Shown: positions 55,237 to 63,492, counted from the first letter of the stretch. The stretch: 64,000 nt of DNA from Hydrogenophaga sp. (GCA_018993155.1 JAGKSX010000003.1:62001-126000), one strand, 5' to 3'. The notes: generated by a model not told the origin, from the letters alone. Numbers and translations: made by a program.

Positions 55237-55708
55237 GGCGCGCACCCACATCGAGATCGGCAAGCAGGAGACCTTCATCGCGACCGAGCCCGTCGAAGGG
55301 GGCAGCCTGGAGTGGATGCTGGACATCGGCACCCGCGCGCTGGGCAACGGACCATTCAGGCACACGCCGCCCACGGCGCTGGAGATCGAGACCGCGATCG
55401 AACACGTGGAGAATGCGGTCATGCCGCTGCTGCGGCAGCTGCCGCGTGGCTCCCAGCTGGTGACGTCGGACGCCGCCGCGCACGAGCTGCGCCGCCTGGT
55501 GCACGAGCGCGAGGCCGGCGGCGCGCTGCTCCTGATCGACGACATCGAACAGGTGTTCAACCAGATCGCGGCGGTCTCGCTTGGCCGACCCGCCGCCTCC
55601 TCGGGCCTGCCGCCGCAGCCCGAATTCGCGGCCTACGTGCTCATCCTGCGCGAGACCATGCACCACCTCGGCTTCGCATCGCTGATGCTGCGGGCCCCCA
55701 ACGACTGA
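55229..55708 (+). CDS. Hypothetical protein in the flavoprotein operon
   Basis: A 159-residue protein I do not recognise. It has no signal peptide and no obvious catalytic motif. It reads as an alpha/beta protein with a central HELRRLVHEREAGGALLLIDDIEQVFNQIAA segment. Its start overlaps the stop of the flavoprotein gene by 8 bases, and an NTF2-like gene follows after 14 bases, so it belongs to the same transcript and possibly the same pathway. No function is proposed. Confidence 0.6.
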   Translation: MREARTHIEIGKQETFIATEPVEGGSLEWMLDIGTRALGNGPFRHTPPTALEIETAIEHVENAVMPLLRQLPRGSQLVTSDAAAHELRRLVHEREAGGALLLIDDIEQVFNQIAAVSLGRPAASSGLPPQPEFAAYVLILRETMHHLGFASLMLRAPND

Positions 55709-55722
55709 ACCCACCCTCCGCC

Positions 55723-56112
55723 ATGCCCAACCCCGACACCCTCGAACGTTTCATCGCCCTGGTGGAGCAGAACGCGCACGACCAGGCCATCGAAGACTTC
55801 TACGCGGCGCACGCCACCATGCAGGAAAACCAGGCGCCGCCGCGCGTGGGCCGCGACCAGCTGGTGGCCGGCGAGCGCCAGGTGATGGCGCGCGCGGCGT
55901 CCATCAAGTCGCGCTGCGTGCGCCCCGTGCTGGTCCACGGCGACCACGTGGTGATCCGCTGGCGGTTCCGCTTCGTCTGGCGGGACGAGTCGGTCACCGA
56001 GATGGAGGAACTGGCCTGGCAGCGCTGGGAGGGCGAGCGCATCGTGTCCGAGCAGTTCTTCTACGACCCGGCGCAACGCACGCCGCAACCACCGGCCGGG
56101 GTGGCGATATGA
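55723..56112 (+). CDS. NTF2/SnoaL-like fold protein
   Basis: A 129-residue single-domain protein. LERFIALVEQNAHDQAIEDFYAAHATMQENQAPPRVGRDQL is a typical SnoaL/NTF2-like start, with alternating strands after it (VLVHGDHVVIRWRFRFVW). The fold forms a cone-shaped ligand pocket used by isomerases and hydrolases, but no catalytic residues can be assigned. Its end overlaps the following DGPF gene by 4 bases (ATGA). Confidence 0.72.
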   Translation: MPNPDTLERFIALVEQNAHDQAIEDFYAAHATMQENQAPPRVGRDQLVAGERQVMARAASIKSRCVRPVLVHGDHVVIRWRFRFVWRDESVTEMEELAWQRWEGERIVSEQFFYDPAQRTPQPPAGVAI

Positions 56113-56498
56113 GCTCGGACCTCGAACCCCGGGAGTTCCTGGTGATCTCGCGCGGCCAGTGGGACGCCGACAAGTCGCCCGAGGAGATCCAGGCCGCGAT
56201 CGACCGGTTCTACGTGTGGCATGGCGAGCTGGTGGCCCGGGGGGTGATGCGCTCGGGCCAGCGGCTGGCGCGCGACGGCAAGCTGGTCACGCGCGAGCGC
56301 ATCGTCGATGGCCCGTTCGCCGAGGCCAAGGAGGTGGTGGGCGGCTTCTGGTTCGTGCGCGCCACCAGCCTGGAAGAAGCCGCGCGCCTCTCGGCCGACA
56401 ACCCCTGCCTGGCCTGCGGCCTGCAGTACGAGATCCGGCCGTTCGAGCCGGTGCGCGCCAGCGCCTTCGCGCTGACGAGCGAGACGCCGACGCGTTAG
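56109..56498 (+). CDS. YciI/DGPF-domain protein
   Basis: A 129-residue YCII-related protein with the DGPF hallmark in RIVDGPFAEAKEVVGGFWFVRA. It is the third DGPF gene in 6.3 kb around the ECF42 sigma gene and is translationally coupled to the NTF2-like gene. Its stop overlaps that of the convergent Bug gene by 3 bases. Like the others, it may be part of the sigma-factor response, although it lies in a separate transcription unit. Confidence 0.82.
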   Translation: MSSDLEPREFLVISRGQWDADKSPEEIQAAIDRFYVWHGELVARGVMRSGQRLARDGKLVTRERIVDGPFAEAKEVVGGFWFVRATSLEEAARLSADNPCLACGLQYEIRPFEPVRASAFALTSETPTR

Positions 56499-57475
56499 TC
56501 GTTGGCCTTGAAACCGGTGGCCTTGACCACCTGTGCCCAGCGCGCTGTCTCGCTTGCGATGGTGGCCGCGAAGGCCTCGCCATTCTCCCGCGGCACGTCA
56601 AAGCCCTGCGCTTCCAGCCTGGCCTTGTAGTCCGCGTCGGCCTGCGCCTTCACCGTGGCGGCCTGGATCTGGTCCACCACCGCCTTGGGCGTGGCCGACG
56701 GTGCCATGAGGCCGAACCACACCGTGGCGCCCAAGTCCGGGTAACCCAGTTCGGCCAGGCTGGGCACCTGGGGCAGGAACCGGGTGCGCTCGCGCGAGGT
56801 GACCGCGATGGCGTGGAGCTTGCCGCTTTGCACGTGCGGCAGCGCGGCCTGCAGCTGGGCGAAACCCAGCCGCACCTGGCCGCCGAGCAGGTCGGTGATC
56901 TGCGGTGCGCTGCCCTTGTAGGGCACGTGCACCATGTCCAGCTTGAAGCGTTCGTTGAGCTGGAAGCCCAGGAAGTGCGACGGCGTGCCGGGGCTGAACG
57001 AGGCGTAGGTGACCTGGCCCGGGTTGGCCGCCACCCACTTCACCAGATCGGGCAGCGTCCTGGCCGGCACGGAGGGGTGGGTCACCAGCACCAGCGGGTT
57101 CTCCACGCCCTTGGCGATGGGCTTGAAGTCCGACTGCTTCCAGCGCAGGGCCGGGTAGACCGAGGGGTTGATGGTGAACATGGCCTGGGTGCTGATCCAC
57201 AGCGTGTGCCCGTCAGCGGCCGCGTTGCGGACCTGCTCGGCGCTGAGGTTGCCGTTGGCCCCGCCCTTGTTCTCCACCACGAAGGTGCCGCCGGTCTGTT
57301 TCGCCAACTGGTCGGCCAGCGCCCGGCCGTACACGTCCACCGCGCCGCCGGCCGGTGTGCCCACCACCAGGGTCACCGGCTTGCTCGGCCAGGTCTGCGC
57401 GACGGCCTGGGGCGCGGCCAGGCCGACCGCGAGGGCGAGCAAGAGGACGCGCACAGGGGAATGGGGGGATGGCAT
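56495..57475 (-). CDS. Bug-family tripartite tricarboxylate transporter substrate-binding protein
   Basis: A 326-residue periplasmic receptor. The signal peptide (SPVRVLLLALAVGLAAPQAVAQ) is followed by WPSKPVTLVVGTPAGGAVDVYGRALAD, VENKGGANGNLSAEQVRNAAADGHTLW and SFSPGTPSHFLGFQL. It diverges from a MarR gene with 108 bases between them, unlike the other receptors here, which pair with LysR or AraC genes. Ligand unknown. Confidence 0.88.
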   Translation of the reverse strand: MPSPHSPVRVLLLALAVGLAAPQAVAQTWPSKPVTLVVGTPAGGAVDVYGRALADQLAKQTGGTFVVENKGGANGNLSAEQVRNAAADGHTLWISTQAMFTINPSVYPALRWKQSDFKPIAKGVENPLVLVTHPSVPARTLPDLVKWVAANPGQVTYASFSPGTPSHFLGFQLNERFKLDMVHVPYKGSAPQITDLLGGQVRLGFAQLQAALPHVQSGKLHAIAVTSRERTRFLPQVPSLAELGYPDLGATVWFGLMAPSATPKAVVDQIQAATVKAQADADYKARLEAQGFDVPRENGEAFAATIASETARWAQVVKATGFKAND

Positions 57476-57528
57476 GGGAGTCTCCTGGATGATGTTCGGG
57501 TGCCTTTTTCGAATCTATGCCCTCCTGG

Positions 57529-57563
57529 ATTGGTTGACCAATACAACTATGCTCAGGGTATTC
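57529..57563 (+). promoter_or_regulatory. MarR operator candidate and promoter
   Basis: Inverted repeat ATTGGT (57529-57534) and ACCAAT (57537-57542) around a TG spacer. It contains TTGACC (57534-57539), a good -35 hexamer followed after 18 bases by GTATTC as a weak -10. Binding of the MarR product here would block the promoter. Assignment rests on position and symmetry. Confidence 0.45.
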
Positions 57564-57583
57564 ACTGGTGGAGTCGATGTGTG

Positions 57584-58057
57584 ATGGGTGAACTCTTTCT
57601 CTACCGCCTGACCCGCCTTCAGGCGGCGGCCGTCGCGCCCGTGGGGCGGCTGTGCCAGGCCCGCTATGGCGTGTCGCGCCGCGAGTGGCGGCTGATCGTG
57701 GTGCTGGCCCGGCACGGCCCGGTGCTGTCGTCGGAACTGGCAGACCTGGCGCAACTGGACCGCGCGCGCACCTCGCGCATCGTCACGACCCTGGTCGACC
57801 TCGAACTCGCTGCTCGCGAGGTCATTCCCAGCGACCGCCGGCAGGCGAGGGTGTCCCTGACGGACAGGGGCCGCGCGCTGCACGACGAGTTTCTGCCCGT
57901 GGTGGTGGAGCTCAACCGGCAGCTGCTGCTGGCGCTGGAACCCGAGGAGGTCGCGCAGCTCGACGGGCTGATGGACCGCCTGGCCGAGCGCGCCAAGGCC
58001 AACCTCGCGGCGCTGGACCTGCCCAGGCAGCGGCGCTCGCGCCCGGTGCGGCGCTAG
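57584..58057 (+). CDS. MarR-family transcriptional regulator
   Basis: A 157-residue winged-HTH regulator. YGVSRREWRLIVVLARHGPVLSSELADLAQLDRARTSRIVTTLVDLELAAREVIPSDRRQARVSLTDRGRAL is a full MarR domain with the wing. The ATG at 57584 is assumed; a GTG one codon upstream is possible. It is divergent from a Bug receptor gene, so it may repress uptake until a phenolic or other acid ligand binds. Its 3' end overlaps the opposed LysR gene. Confidence 0.87.
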   Translation: MGELFLYRLTRLQAAAVAPVGRLCQARYGVSRREWRLIVVLARHGPVLSSELADLAQLDRARTSRIVTTLVDLELAAREVIPSDRRQARVSLTDRGRALHDEFLPVVVELNRQLLLALEPEEVAQLDGLMDRLAERAKANLAALDLPRQRRSRPVRR

Positions 58058-58989
58058 CGCTCACCGCCGCTGCGCCCTTTGGCGCGTTTCTGCGTCGGCC
58101 AGGCCTGCATGCGGAAGGCCTCCACCAGAAAGTCGATCAGCAGGCGCACCTTGGGCGAGACGAACTTGCGCGAGGGGTAGACCACGTACACGCCCAGCTC
58201 GATGGAGCGGAACTCGGGCATCAGCTCGACCAGGGTGCCGGCCTGCAAGTCCGGGCCCACCAGAAACGAGGGCTGCAGCACGATCCCCTGGTGGCGCAGG
58301 GCCGCCAGGCGGCAGGTGTCGCCGTTGTTGCAGCGCAGCCGGGGCGAGACCTTCACCGAGACCGGCCCCTGCGGCCCCGTGAAGCTCCAGTGGTCGCCCA
58401 TGGAGAACAGGCTGTAGGCCGCCACCTGGTGCTGCGCCAGATCAGCGGGGTGGCGGGGTGTGCCGTGCTGGCGCAGGTAGCCGGGTGAGGCGCACAGCAC
58501 CAGGCGCGTGCTCGCGATCTGGCGGCTCACCAGGCTGGAGTCGGGCAGGCGCGCGATGCGCACCGCGATGTCGAAACCTTCCTCCACCAGATCGACCACG
58601 CGGTCCGACAGCGTCACGTCCAGCGTGAGCTTGGGGTGGTTGGCCATGAAGGCCATCCACAGCGGCGCCAGGTGCAGCAGGCCGAAGGTGAAGGGCGCGT
58701 TCACGCGCAGCAACCCGGTGGCCTCGCCGCTGCGCGAGGTGATCTCGGCCTCGGCCTCGTCCACCGAAGCCAGCACCTCCTTGCAGCGCGTGTGGAACAC
58801 CTCGCCTTCCGGCGTGAGCGAGAGCCGCCGCGTCGTGCGGTTGAGCAGGCGCACGCCCAGGTGCGACTCCAGCTCCGCCACGTGCCTCGACACCGCCGCC
58901 TTGGACATGGGCAGGGCGTCGGACGCCGCGACAAAGCTGCCGGCATCGACCACGGCCACAAACACCCGCATGGCTTCCAATCGGTCCAT
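58054..58989 (-). CDS. LysR-family transcriptional regulator
   Basis: A 311-residue LysR regulator of the CrgA/DmlR-like subgroup. HTH MDRLEAMRVFVAVVDAGSFVAAS with SKAAVSRHVAELESHLGVRLLNRTTRRLSLT, and effector domain with APLWMAFMANHPKLTLDV. It diverges from the YgiD-like gene with 99 bases between starts; that gap contains a strong direct repeat and a palindrome. It probably regulates the YgiD-like/YpfH-like pair. Confidence 0.88.
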   Translation of the reverse strand: MDRLEAMRVFVAVVDAGSFVAASDALPMSKAAVSRHVAELESHLGVRLLNRTTRRLSLTPEGEVFHTRCKEVLASVDEAEAEITSRSGEATGLLRVNAPFTFGLLHLAPLWMAFMANHPKLTLDVTLSDRVVDLVEEGFDIAVRIARLPDSSLVSRQIASTRLVLCASPGYLRQHGTPRHPADLAQHQVAAYSLFSMGDHWSFTGPQGPVSVKVSPRLRCNNGDTCRLAALRHQGIVLQPSFLVGPDLQAGTLVELMPEFRSIELGVYVVYPSRKFVSPKVRLLIDFLVEAFRMQAWPTQKRAKGRSGGER

Positions 58990-58992
58990 TTG

Positions 58993-59061
58993 TCTCTGAA
59001 TGAGGAACAGTTTGTCTCATTGAAACATGTTTATCTCTGAATGTGGAACTTTTAAAGTTCC
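58993..59061 (+). promoter_or_regulatory. LysR-type operator region: spaced direct repeat and palindrome
   Basis: A 16-base element TCTCTGAATGAGGAAC at 58993-59008 recurs at 59034-59049 with one mismatch, 41 bases apart, which is about four helical turns. The right copy runs into a perfect palindrome GGAACTTT (59045-59052), T, AAAGTTCC (59054-59061). The layout fits two regulator sites on one DNA face between divergent genes. Confidence 0.6.
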
Positions 59062-59088
59062 TCCATCGACCTGTTGAAGGAGCACTTC

Positions 59089-59883
59089 ATGAACCGCCTG
59101 CCCACCCTGTTCGTTTCCCACGGCGCTCCCACGTTCGCGCTGGAGCCCGGCCTGGCCGGCCCGAAACTGGGCGCGCTCGGGCGCGCCCTGCCCACGCCGA
59201 AGGCGGTGCTCATCGTCTCGCCGCACTGGATGACGCGCGGCGCGCGCGTGGGCCTGAGCGAGCAGCCCGCCACCATCCACGACTTCGGCGGCTTCCCGCA
59301 GCCGCTCTACGAAATCACCTACCCGGCCACCGGGCACGCCGAGCTGGCCCGCCGCACGCTGGACGCGTTGAAGAGCGCAGGCTGGACCGCCCAGGGGGAG
59401 GAACACCGCGGCCTGGACCACGGTGCCTGGGTGCCGCTGCTCTACCTGTACCCGAAGGCCGAGGTGCCGGTGTTCCAGGTGTCGTTGCCGCATGGCCTGG
59501 ACGCCGCGGGTGCCTGGGCTTTCGGGCAGGCGCTCGCACCGCTGCGCGACGAGGGCGTGCTGGTGATCGGCTCCGGCAGTCTGACCCACAACCTTTACGA
59601 ATTCCGCAGCGGGCACGGCGATGACGCAGCCTACGCCACCGAGTTCGTGGCCTGGGTGCGTGAGGCCGTGCAACAAGGCGACAGCCCGCGCGTGCGGCGC
59701 ACGCTGGACGACGCCCCGCACGCGCAGCGCGCCCACCCGACCACCGAGCACTTCCTTCCCCTGCTCGTGGCGGCCGGTGCGGCGGGCGAGGGTGTGGCGG
59801 CCGAGGTGATCGATGGCGGCATCACGCACGGTGTACTGTCCATGGACAGCTTCGTCTTTGGCGCACCCACCGACTTGCAATGA
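59089..59883 (+). CDS. ygiD: LigB-superfamily dioxygenase (YgiD-like, 4,5-DOPA-type extradiol)
   Basis: A 264-residue class III extradiol dioxygenase-like protein. LFVSHGAPTFALEPG carries the first metal His, IVSPHWMTRG the second, and GLDHGAWVPL and GSGSLTHNLYEF further active-site His residues. This is the YgiD/DODA pattern with a zinc or iron site. GAAGGAG precedes the ATG at 59089. Its stop overlaps the following hydrolase start (ATGA). Divergent from a LysR gene. Confidence 0.87.
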   Translation: MNRLPTLFVSHGAPTFALEPGLAGPKLGALGRALPTPKAVLIVSPHWMTRGARVGLSEQPATIHDFGGFPQPLYEITYPATGHAELARRTLDALKSAGWTAQGEEHRGLDHGAWVPLLYLYPKAEVPVFQVSLPHGLDAAGAWAFGQALAPLRDEGVLVIGSGSLTHNLYEFRSGHGDDAAYATEFVAWVREAVQQGDSPRVRRTLDDAPHAQRAHPTTEHFLPLLVAAGAAGEGVAAEVIDGGITHGVLSMDSFVFGAPTDLQ

Positions 59884-60527
59884 AGGTGAGCGAGATCATG
59901 GACGATGCCATCCTTGTCCAGCAACCCGCCCCCACGCCCGACGAGCTCATTCTGCTGTTCCATGGTGTGGGCGCGCAGCCCGCCGATCTGGTGCCGCTGG
60001 GACACGCGCTCGCCCGGCACAAGCCCCTGGCCTGTGTGGTCAGCGTGCGTTCCCCCGAGCCCTCGAACCTGGGTCGGGGCTGGCAGTGGTTCTCGGTGGT
60101 CGGTGTCACCGAAGACAACCGCCCTGGGCGCGTGGCCGAGGCCATGCCGGGCTTTGTCGAGGCGGTGCGGCACTGGCAGCGAGAGAGCGGTGTGGGCGCC
60201 TCGGGCACCACGCTGATCGGCTTCTCCCAGGGCGCCATCATGGCCCTGGAATCCACGCAGCACGCCGGCGGGCTGGCGGGCACGGTGGTGTCCATCGCCG
60301 GCCGGTTCGCGGTGCCGCCGAGAACGGCGCCCGTGGGGACCCGCATTCATCTGATGCATGGCGACGCCGATGGCGTGATGCCCTTGCGGCTGGCGCGCGA
60401 AGCCGCCGATGGCCTGAGCCGGCTGCAGGCCGAGGTGACGCTGGACGTGTTCCCCGGGCTCGGGCATGGCGTGGACGCCCGCGTGCTGGCGGCCATCGAC
60501 CAGCGCCTCGCATTGCCACACAACTGA
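59880..60527 (+). CDS. ypfH: Alpha/beta hydrolase (YpfH-like phospholipase/carboxylesterase family)
   Basis: A 215-residue hydrolase. LILLFHGVGAQPADLVPLG gives the oxyanion region. The nucleophile elbow is GFSQGA. The Asp and His of the triad are in HLMHGDADGVMP and FPGLGHGVD. These features match the YpfH esterase family. It is translationally coupled to the YgiD-like gene (ATGA), and the pair may act in sequence on one phenolic ester or lactone. Confidence 0.84.
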   Translation: MKVSEIMDDAILVQQPAPTPDELILLFHGVGAQPADLVPLGHALARHKPLACVVSVRSPEPSNLGRGWQWFSVVGVTEDNRPGRVAEAMPGFVEAVRHWQRESGVGASGTTLIGFSQGAIMALESTQHAGGLAGTVVSIAGRFAVPPRTAPVGTRIHLMHGDADGVMPLRLAREAADGLSRLQAEVTLDVFPGLGHGVDARVLAAIDQRLALPHN

Positions 60528-60552
60528 CACACAGGGCCGATCCAATCGGCCC

Positions 60553-61722
60553 ATGCGAACCGTCGACCTGATCTACTTCAACGCCGGTGGCGGCCACCGC
60601 GCGTCCGCCCTGGCCCTGGAAGCGGTGTTGCGCGAACAGCCGCAACCCTGGAACGTGCGCCTGGTCAACCTGTTCGAGGTGCTGGACCCGAAAGCCAAGT
60701 TCCAGCAGATGACCGGCAGCGCGCCGGAGGACTGGTACAACCGGCGCCTCGCGCGCGGCTGGACCATCGGCATGGCGCAGGAGCTCAAGCTGCTGCAAGG
60801 CCTGATCCGACTGGCGCACCCCATGCTGCTGCGGCAACTGCAGCAACATTGGCTGCGCACCGAGCCGGATCTGGTGGTCTCGCTGGTGCCCAATTTCAAC
60901 CGCGCCATGGTGGAGAGCCTGGGCGCCTCGCTGCCCGGCGTGCCCTACGTCACTGCGCTGACCGACCTGGCCGATGTGCCGCCCAGCTTCTGGATCGAGC
61001 GCGATCCGCGCCAGCACGTCGTGTGCGGCACACCGCGCGCGGTGGCGCAGGCGCTCGCGCTGGGCCACGCGCCCGAGCGGGTGCACGCCACCTCCGGCAT
61101 GATCCTGCGCCCCGAGTTCTACCAGCCCATGCGGCTCGACCGTGATCAGGAGTTGCGAAAACTCGGGCTTGACCCGTCGCGGCCCACCGGCATCGTGATG
61201 TTCGGCGGCCACGGCTCCAAGGCCATGCTGGGCATCGCCGAGCGCCTGGGCGCGAGCACGCAGCTGATCCTGATCTGCGGCCACAACAAGGCCCTGGCCG
61301 CGCGCCTGCAGGCGCTGCCGCGCGGCGCGCCGCGCTGCGTGGTGGGCTTCAGCACCGAGGTGCCGCGCTACATGCGCCTGGCCGATTTCTTCATCGGCAA
61401 GCCCGGGCCGGGCAGCCTGAGCGAGGCGGTGCAGCAGGGCCTGCCCGTGATCGTGGTCGACAACGCCTGGACCATGCCGCAGGAACGCTACAACGCGCAC
61501 TGGGTGCGCGAGAACGGCCTGGGCATCGTGCTGCGCAGCTTCAAGGGCATCGGCGCGGCGGTGGAGCGGCTGCTGGCCGACCTGGAGAACCACCGCGCCT
61601 GCGTGCGCCGCATGGACAACCGCGCGCTGTTCGAGATTCCCCTGCTGCTCGACCGCATTCTGGAAGAAGCGCAGGCCGCGCAACGGCCCGCAGGATCAGA
61701 ACACCATCCGGTCCGCCCGTGA
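60553..61722 (+). CDS. Glycosyltransferase (MGDG synthase/MurG-like, GT28)
   Basis: A 389-residue GT-B-fold enzyme. The N-terminal YFNAGGGHRASALALEAVL is the start typical of monogalactosyldiacylglycerol synthases. The C-terminal half has MFGGHGSKAMLGIA, ADFFIGKPGPGSLSEAVQQGLPVIV and YNAHWVRENGLG, which bind the nucleotide-sugar. It may make a glycolipid; bacterial homologues of unknown product are common. The ATG at 60553 is 25 bases after the hydrolase gene. Its 3' end overlaps a truncated minus-strand frame at 61696. Confidence 0.83.
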   Translation: MRTVDLIYFNAGGGHRASALALEAVLREQPQPWNVRLVNLFEVLDPKAKFQQMTGSAPEDWYNRRLARGWTIGMAQELKLLQGLIRLAHPMLLRQLQQHWLRTEPDLVVSLVPNFNRAMVESLGASLPGVPYVTALTDLADVPPSFWIERDPRQHVVCGTPRAVAQALALGHAPERVHATSGMILRPEFYQPMRLDRDQELRKLGLDPSRPTGIVMFGGHGSKAMLGIAERLGASTQLILICGHNKALAARLQALPRGAPRCVVGFSTEVPRYMRLADFFIGKPGPGSLSEAVQQGLPVIVVDNAWTMPQERYNAHWVRENGLGIVLRSFKGIGAAVERLLADLENHRACVRRMDNRALFEIPLLLDRILEEAQAAQRPAGSEHHPVRP

Positions 61723-61833
61723 GGGCAGCAGGCTCATGTCGATCAGGTCTTCGGGCCGTGGCGTGGTGTTCAGCGCCGTGACCTTCGAGCGCTGCTGGAG
61801 ACCGCCCGGCTCAAGCTGGTGAAGGGTCGCTGC
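61696..61833 (-). pseudogene. Remnant 3' end of a minus-strand gene
   Basis: Reading from an in-frame stop at 61836 to the TGA at 61696 gives 45 codons with no start. The C-terminal part (TTPRPEDLIDMSLLPSRADRMVF) has the look and codon use of a real protein end. Its expected upstream part is absent, because AT-rich foreign DNA begins near 61860. The family is not recognised. It overlaps the end of the glycosyltransferase gene by 27 bases. Confidence 0.5.
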
Positions 61834-61871
61834 TCACGGAACCTTGCAGTGCCTCTTTCCCACTGAAGGTG

Positions 61872-61890
61872 ATTCGCAATTTTGGCGAAT
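61872..61890 (+). promoter_or_regulatory. Inverted repeat upstream of the AT-rich gene
   Basis: ATTCGC at 61872-61877 pairs with GCGAAT at 61885-61890 around AATTTTG. It stands at the left border of the AT-rich segment, about 30 bases before the ATG at 61919, and could be an operator or a border structure. Confidence 0.35.
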
Positions 61891-61918
61891 TCAAAAATCG
61901 ATAATTTCAAATTTAATT

Positions 61919-63154
61919 ATGAATACAAGTCTGGGAAAAGCTGATATGTCAAGCTACCAGTCGATGATCCTGCCAGAGATCAACGACGAACAAGCCAAAT
62001 TTATTTCGCAGAATATGCTGGATCGAATTTGTACGGATGAATTTGATGATGCATTAAAAAGAACCGATCCAGAAAATCGCACCAAATGCATTCTTGATGC
62101 ATTGACGTATGCCTGGGGTGGGGTCGTGGAAATGAATAATTTGTCAGAAGTGATCAATATTCAGAAGGAGTGCTATCTCAGTGCCCGGGGAGTGAATTTT
62201 AAGCATATGCCCAATGAATACAAGTGGGCGTGCATTGATTTTAATAATGCAATCAGACATGCACTATTGTCTCGACTTCATCCTGATCTAAAATACGACA
62301 TCAATAGAGCGATGGCAATTTTCCTGGAGGAGAGTGCGGATTACAATAATGCCTCGGAGGCGGATAAATATTTCTTGTATAAAGAAAAGATTTGCGATGT
62401 CATTCGAGTGGTTAAAAGAGATTGCAGTGAAAATATGACAGAGCAAGTCAATGTGCTAATCGCAGAGAGTTCTTTTCCAAACTGCAATGCAGCATTGAAA
62501 AACAATGAAATTGCAACGAGCCCCACAAGGCTTTTCTTTCCAATCGTCCATGGCGTATATAAAAATCTCAACGATTTCCCTTTGCCGCGAAATCATGAAA
62601 TTATTCAAGAGATATCGAGAACGGTTTTGAATAAAATCAAAAGAACGAGAACTTTCGATCGATTGGAAAAAAATATTTCCGACAATGTAAACAAAAAAGA
62701 GGGATTTCGAGAATTTTTCTATTACAACAGTGCCCGTGCAATTTTTAATGGGCTGTTGCTGGCATGGACAGGCAAGCCATCGCTCAAAATAGATTCTACA
62801 ACATCTCGAATTTTGGATTTTATAGAATCCGCGAGAGCAGATTGGATCAAAGCCGATGGAGTGGAACAGATTTTCAATGAAAAATTGAAACTTCTTCTTT
62901 CGGAGCAATTTTATGTTCCATCCTTTGCAAAAGAACTTCACGCCGATTACAAGAATTTGCTAAAGGTTCGCGAAGGCTACGAAAATGAGGTGCGTAAGAT
63001 TCGAGAAATATTCAGAGGCAAATCAGATGAACGAAAATTGGTGAATGCGGCGGTTGGTAAACACCTGACCGATGTCATCGAAGCACTAAACACATGTGGC
63101 AGAGAACATGCAAATTGCGAAAGAATCGCCTTGCAACTTGGCTGGAAAGCCTGA
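61919..63154 (+). CDS. AT-rich orphan protein of unknown function
   Basis: A 411-residue protein I do not recognise. The gene is strikingly AT-rich (roughly 40 % GC against about 70 % around it) and uses A/T-ending codons, so it was almost certainly acquired by transfer. The start is taken as the ATG at 61919; a TTG at 61844 would add 25 residues. The protein is predicted largely helical and charged, with many Lys, Glu and Asn residues and no signal peptide or membrane segment. Scattered Cys residues do not form a known zinc motif. It is alone, with no partner gene. A toxin, effector or phage-related role is possible but not supported by any motif. Confidence 0.6.
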   Translation: MNTSLGKADMSSYQSMILPEINDEQAKFISQNMLDRICTDEFDDALKRTDPENRTKCILDALTYAWGGVVEMNNLSEVINIQKECYLSARGVNFKHMPNEYKWACIDFNNAIRHALLSRLHPDLKYDINRAMAIFLEESADYNNASEADKYFLYKEKICDVIRVVKRDCSENMTEQVNVLIAESSFPNCNAALKNNEIATSPTRLFFPIVHGVYKNLNDFPLPRNHEIIQEISRTVLNKIKRTRTFDRLEKNISDNVNKKEGFREFFYYNSARAIFNGLLLAWTGKPSLKIDSTTSRILDFIESARADWIKADGVEQIFNEKLKLLLSEQFYVPSFAKELHADYKNLLKVREGYENEVRKIREIFRGKSDERKLVNAAVGKHLTDVIEALNTCGREHANCERIALQLGWKA

Positions 63155-63492
63155 CGCAGTCGAGGTCCTCAACCCTCACAGGCCGTAAAGGCAGCGCCAA
63201 TGTTCAGAAGCCCGTGCTGACCAACTCGCCCATCGACGATGGCGCGGCGCGGTCCAGACGGGTTGGTCGTCGGGTGCAGGATGACATCGGCAGGCTTTCT
63301 TAACGTGGTGGCGCGCCTCGTCTCCCGCTTCAGCCGTGAGGCGGGCAACAAGAAGCGGGTGGTCCGCTTGCCTTCCTGCTGAGAACGGGTAGGCGAAGCC
63401 GGGGGCAGCACGACAACGAGCCATCTCGACTGCGTTTATTTTTACAAAGCAGGTGCTTGCTGAAAATCAAGCCGGCTGCTATCGTGCCGCGC
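63155..63492. other. Non-coding stretch between the AT-rich gene and TetR
   Basis: No gene is supported. GC content returns to the high value of the host. A hairpin CCCGCTTCA (63324-63332) with TGAGGCGGG (63337-63345), one mismatch, could be a terminator for the AT-rich gene. Short frames on both strands lack recognisable domains and may be gene remnants. Confidence 0.5.
63447..63458 (+). promoter_or_regulatory. Palindrome upstream of the TetR gene
   Basis: AAGCA (63447-63451), GG, TGCTT (63454-63458): a perfect 5-base inverted repeat 34 bases before the start codon. TetR proteins commonly bind such sites in their own promoters. Confidence 0.45.

Noticed and set aside
63169..63411. Minus-strand 80-codon frame between the AT-rich gene and TetR
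   Set aside because: No recognisable domain or ribosome site; it may be a remnant, but I cannot support it as a gene.
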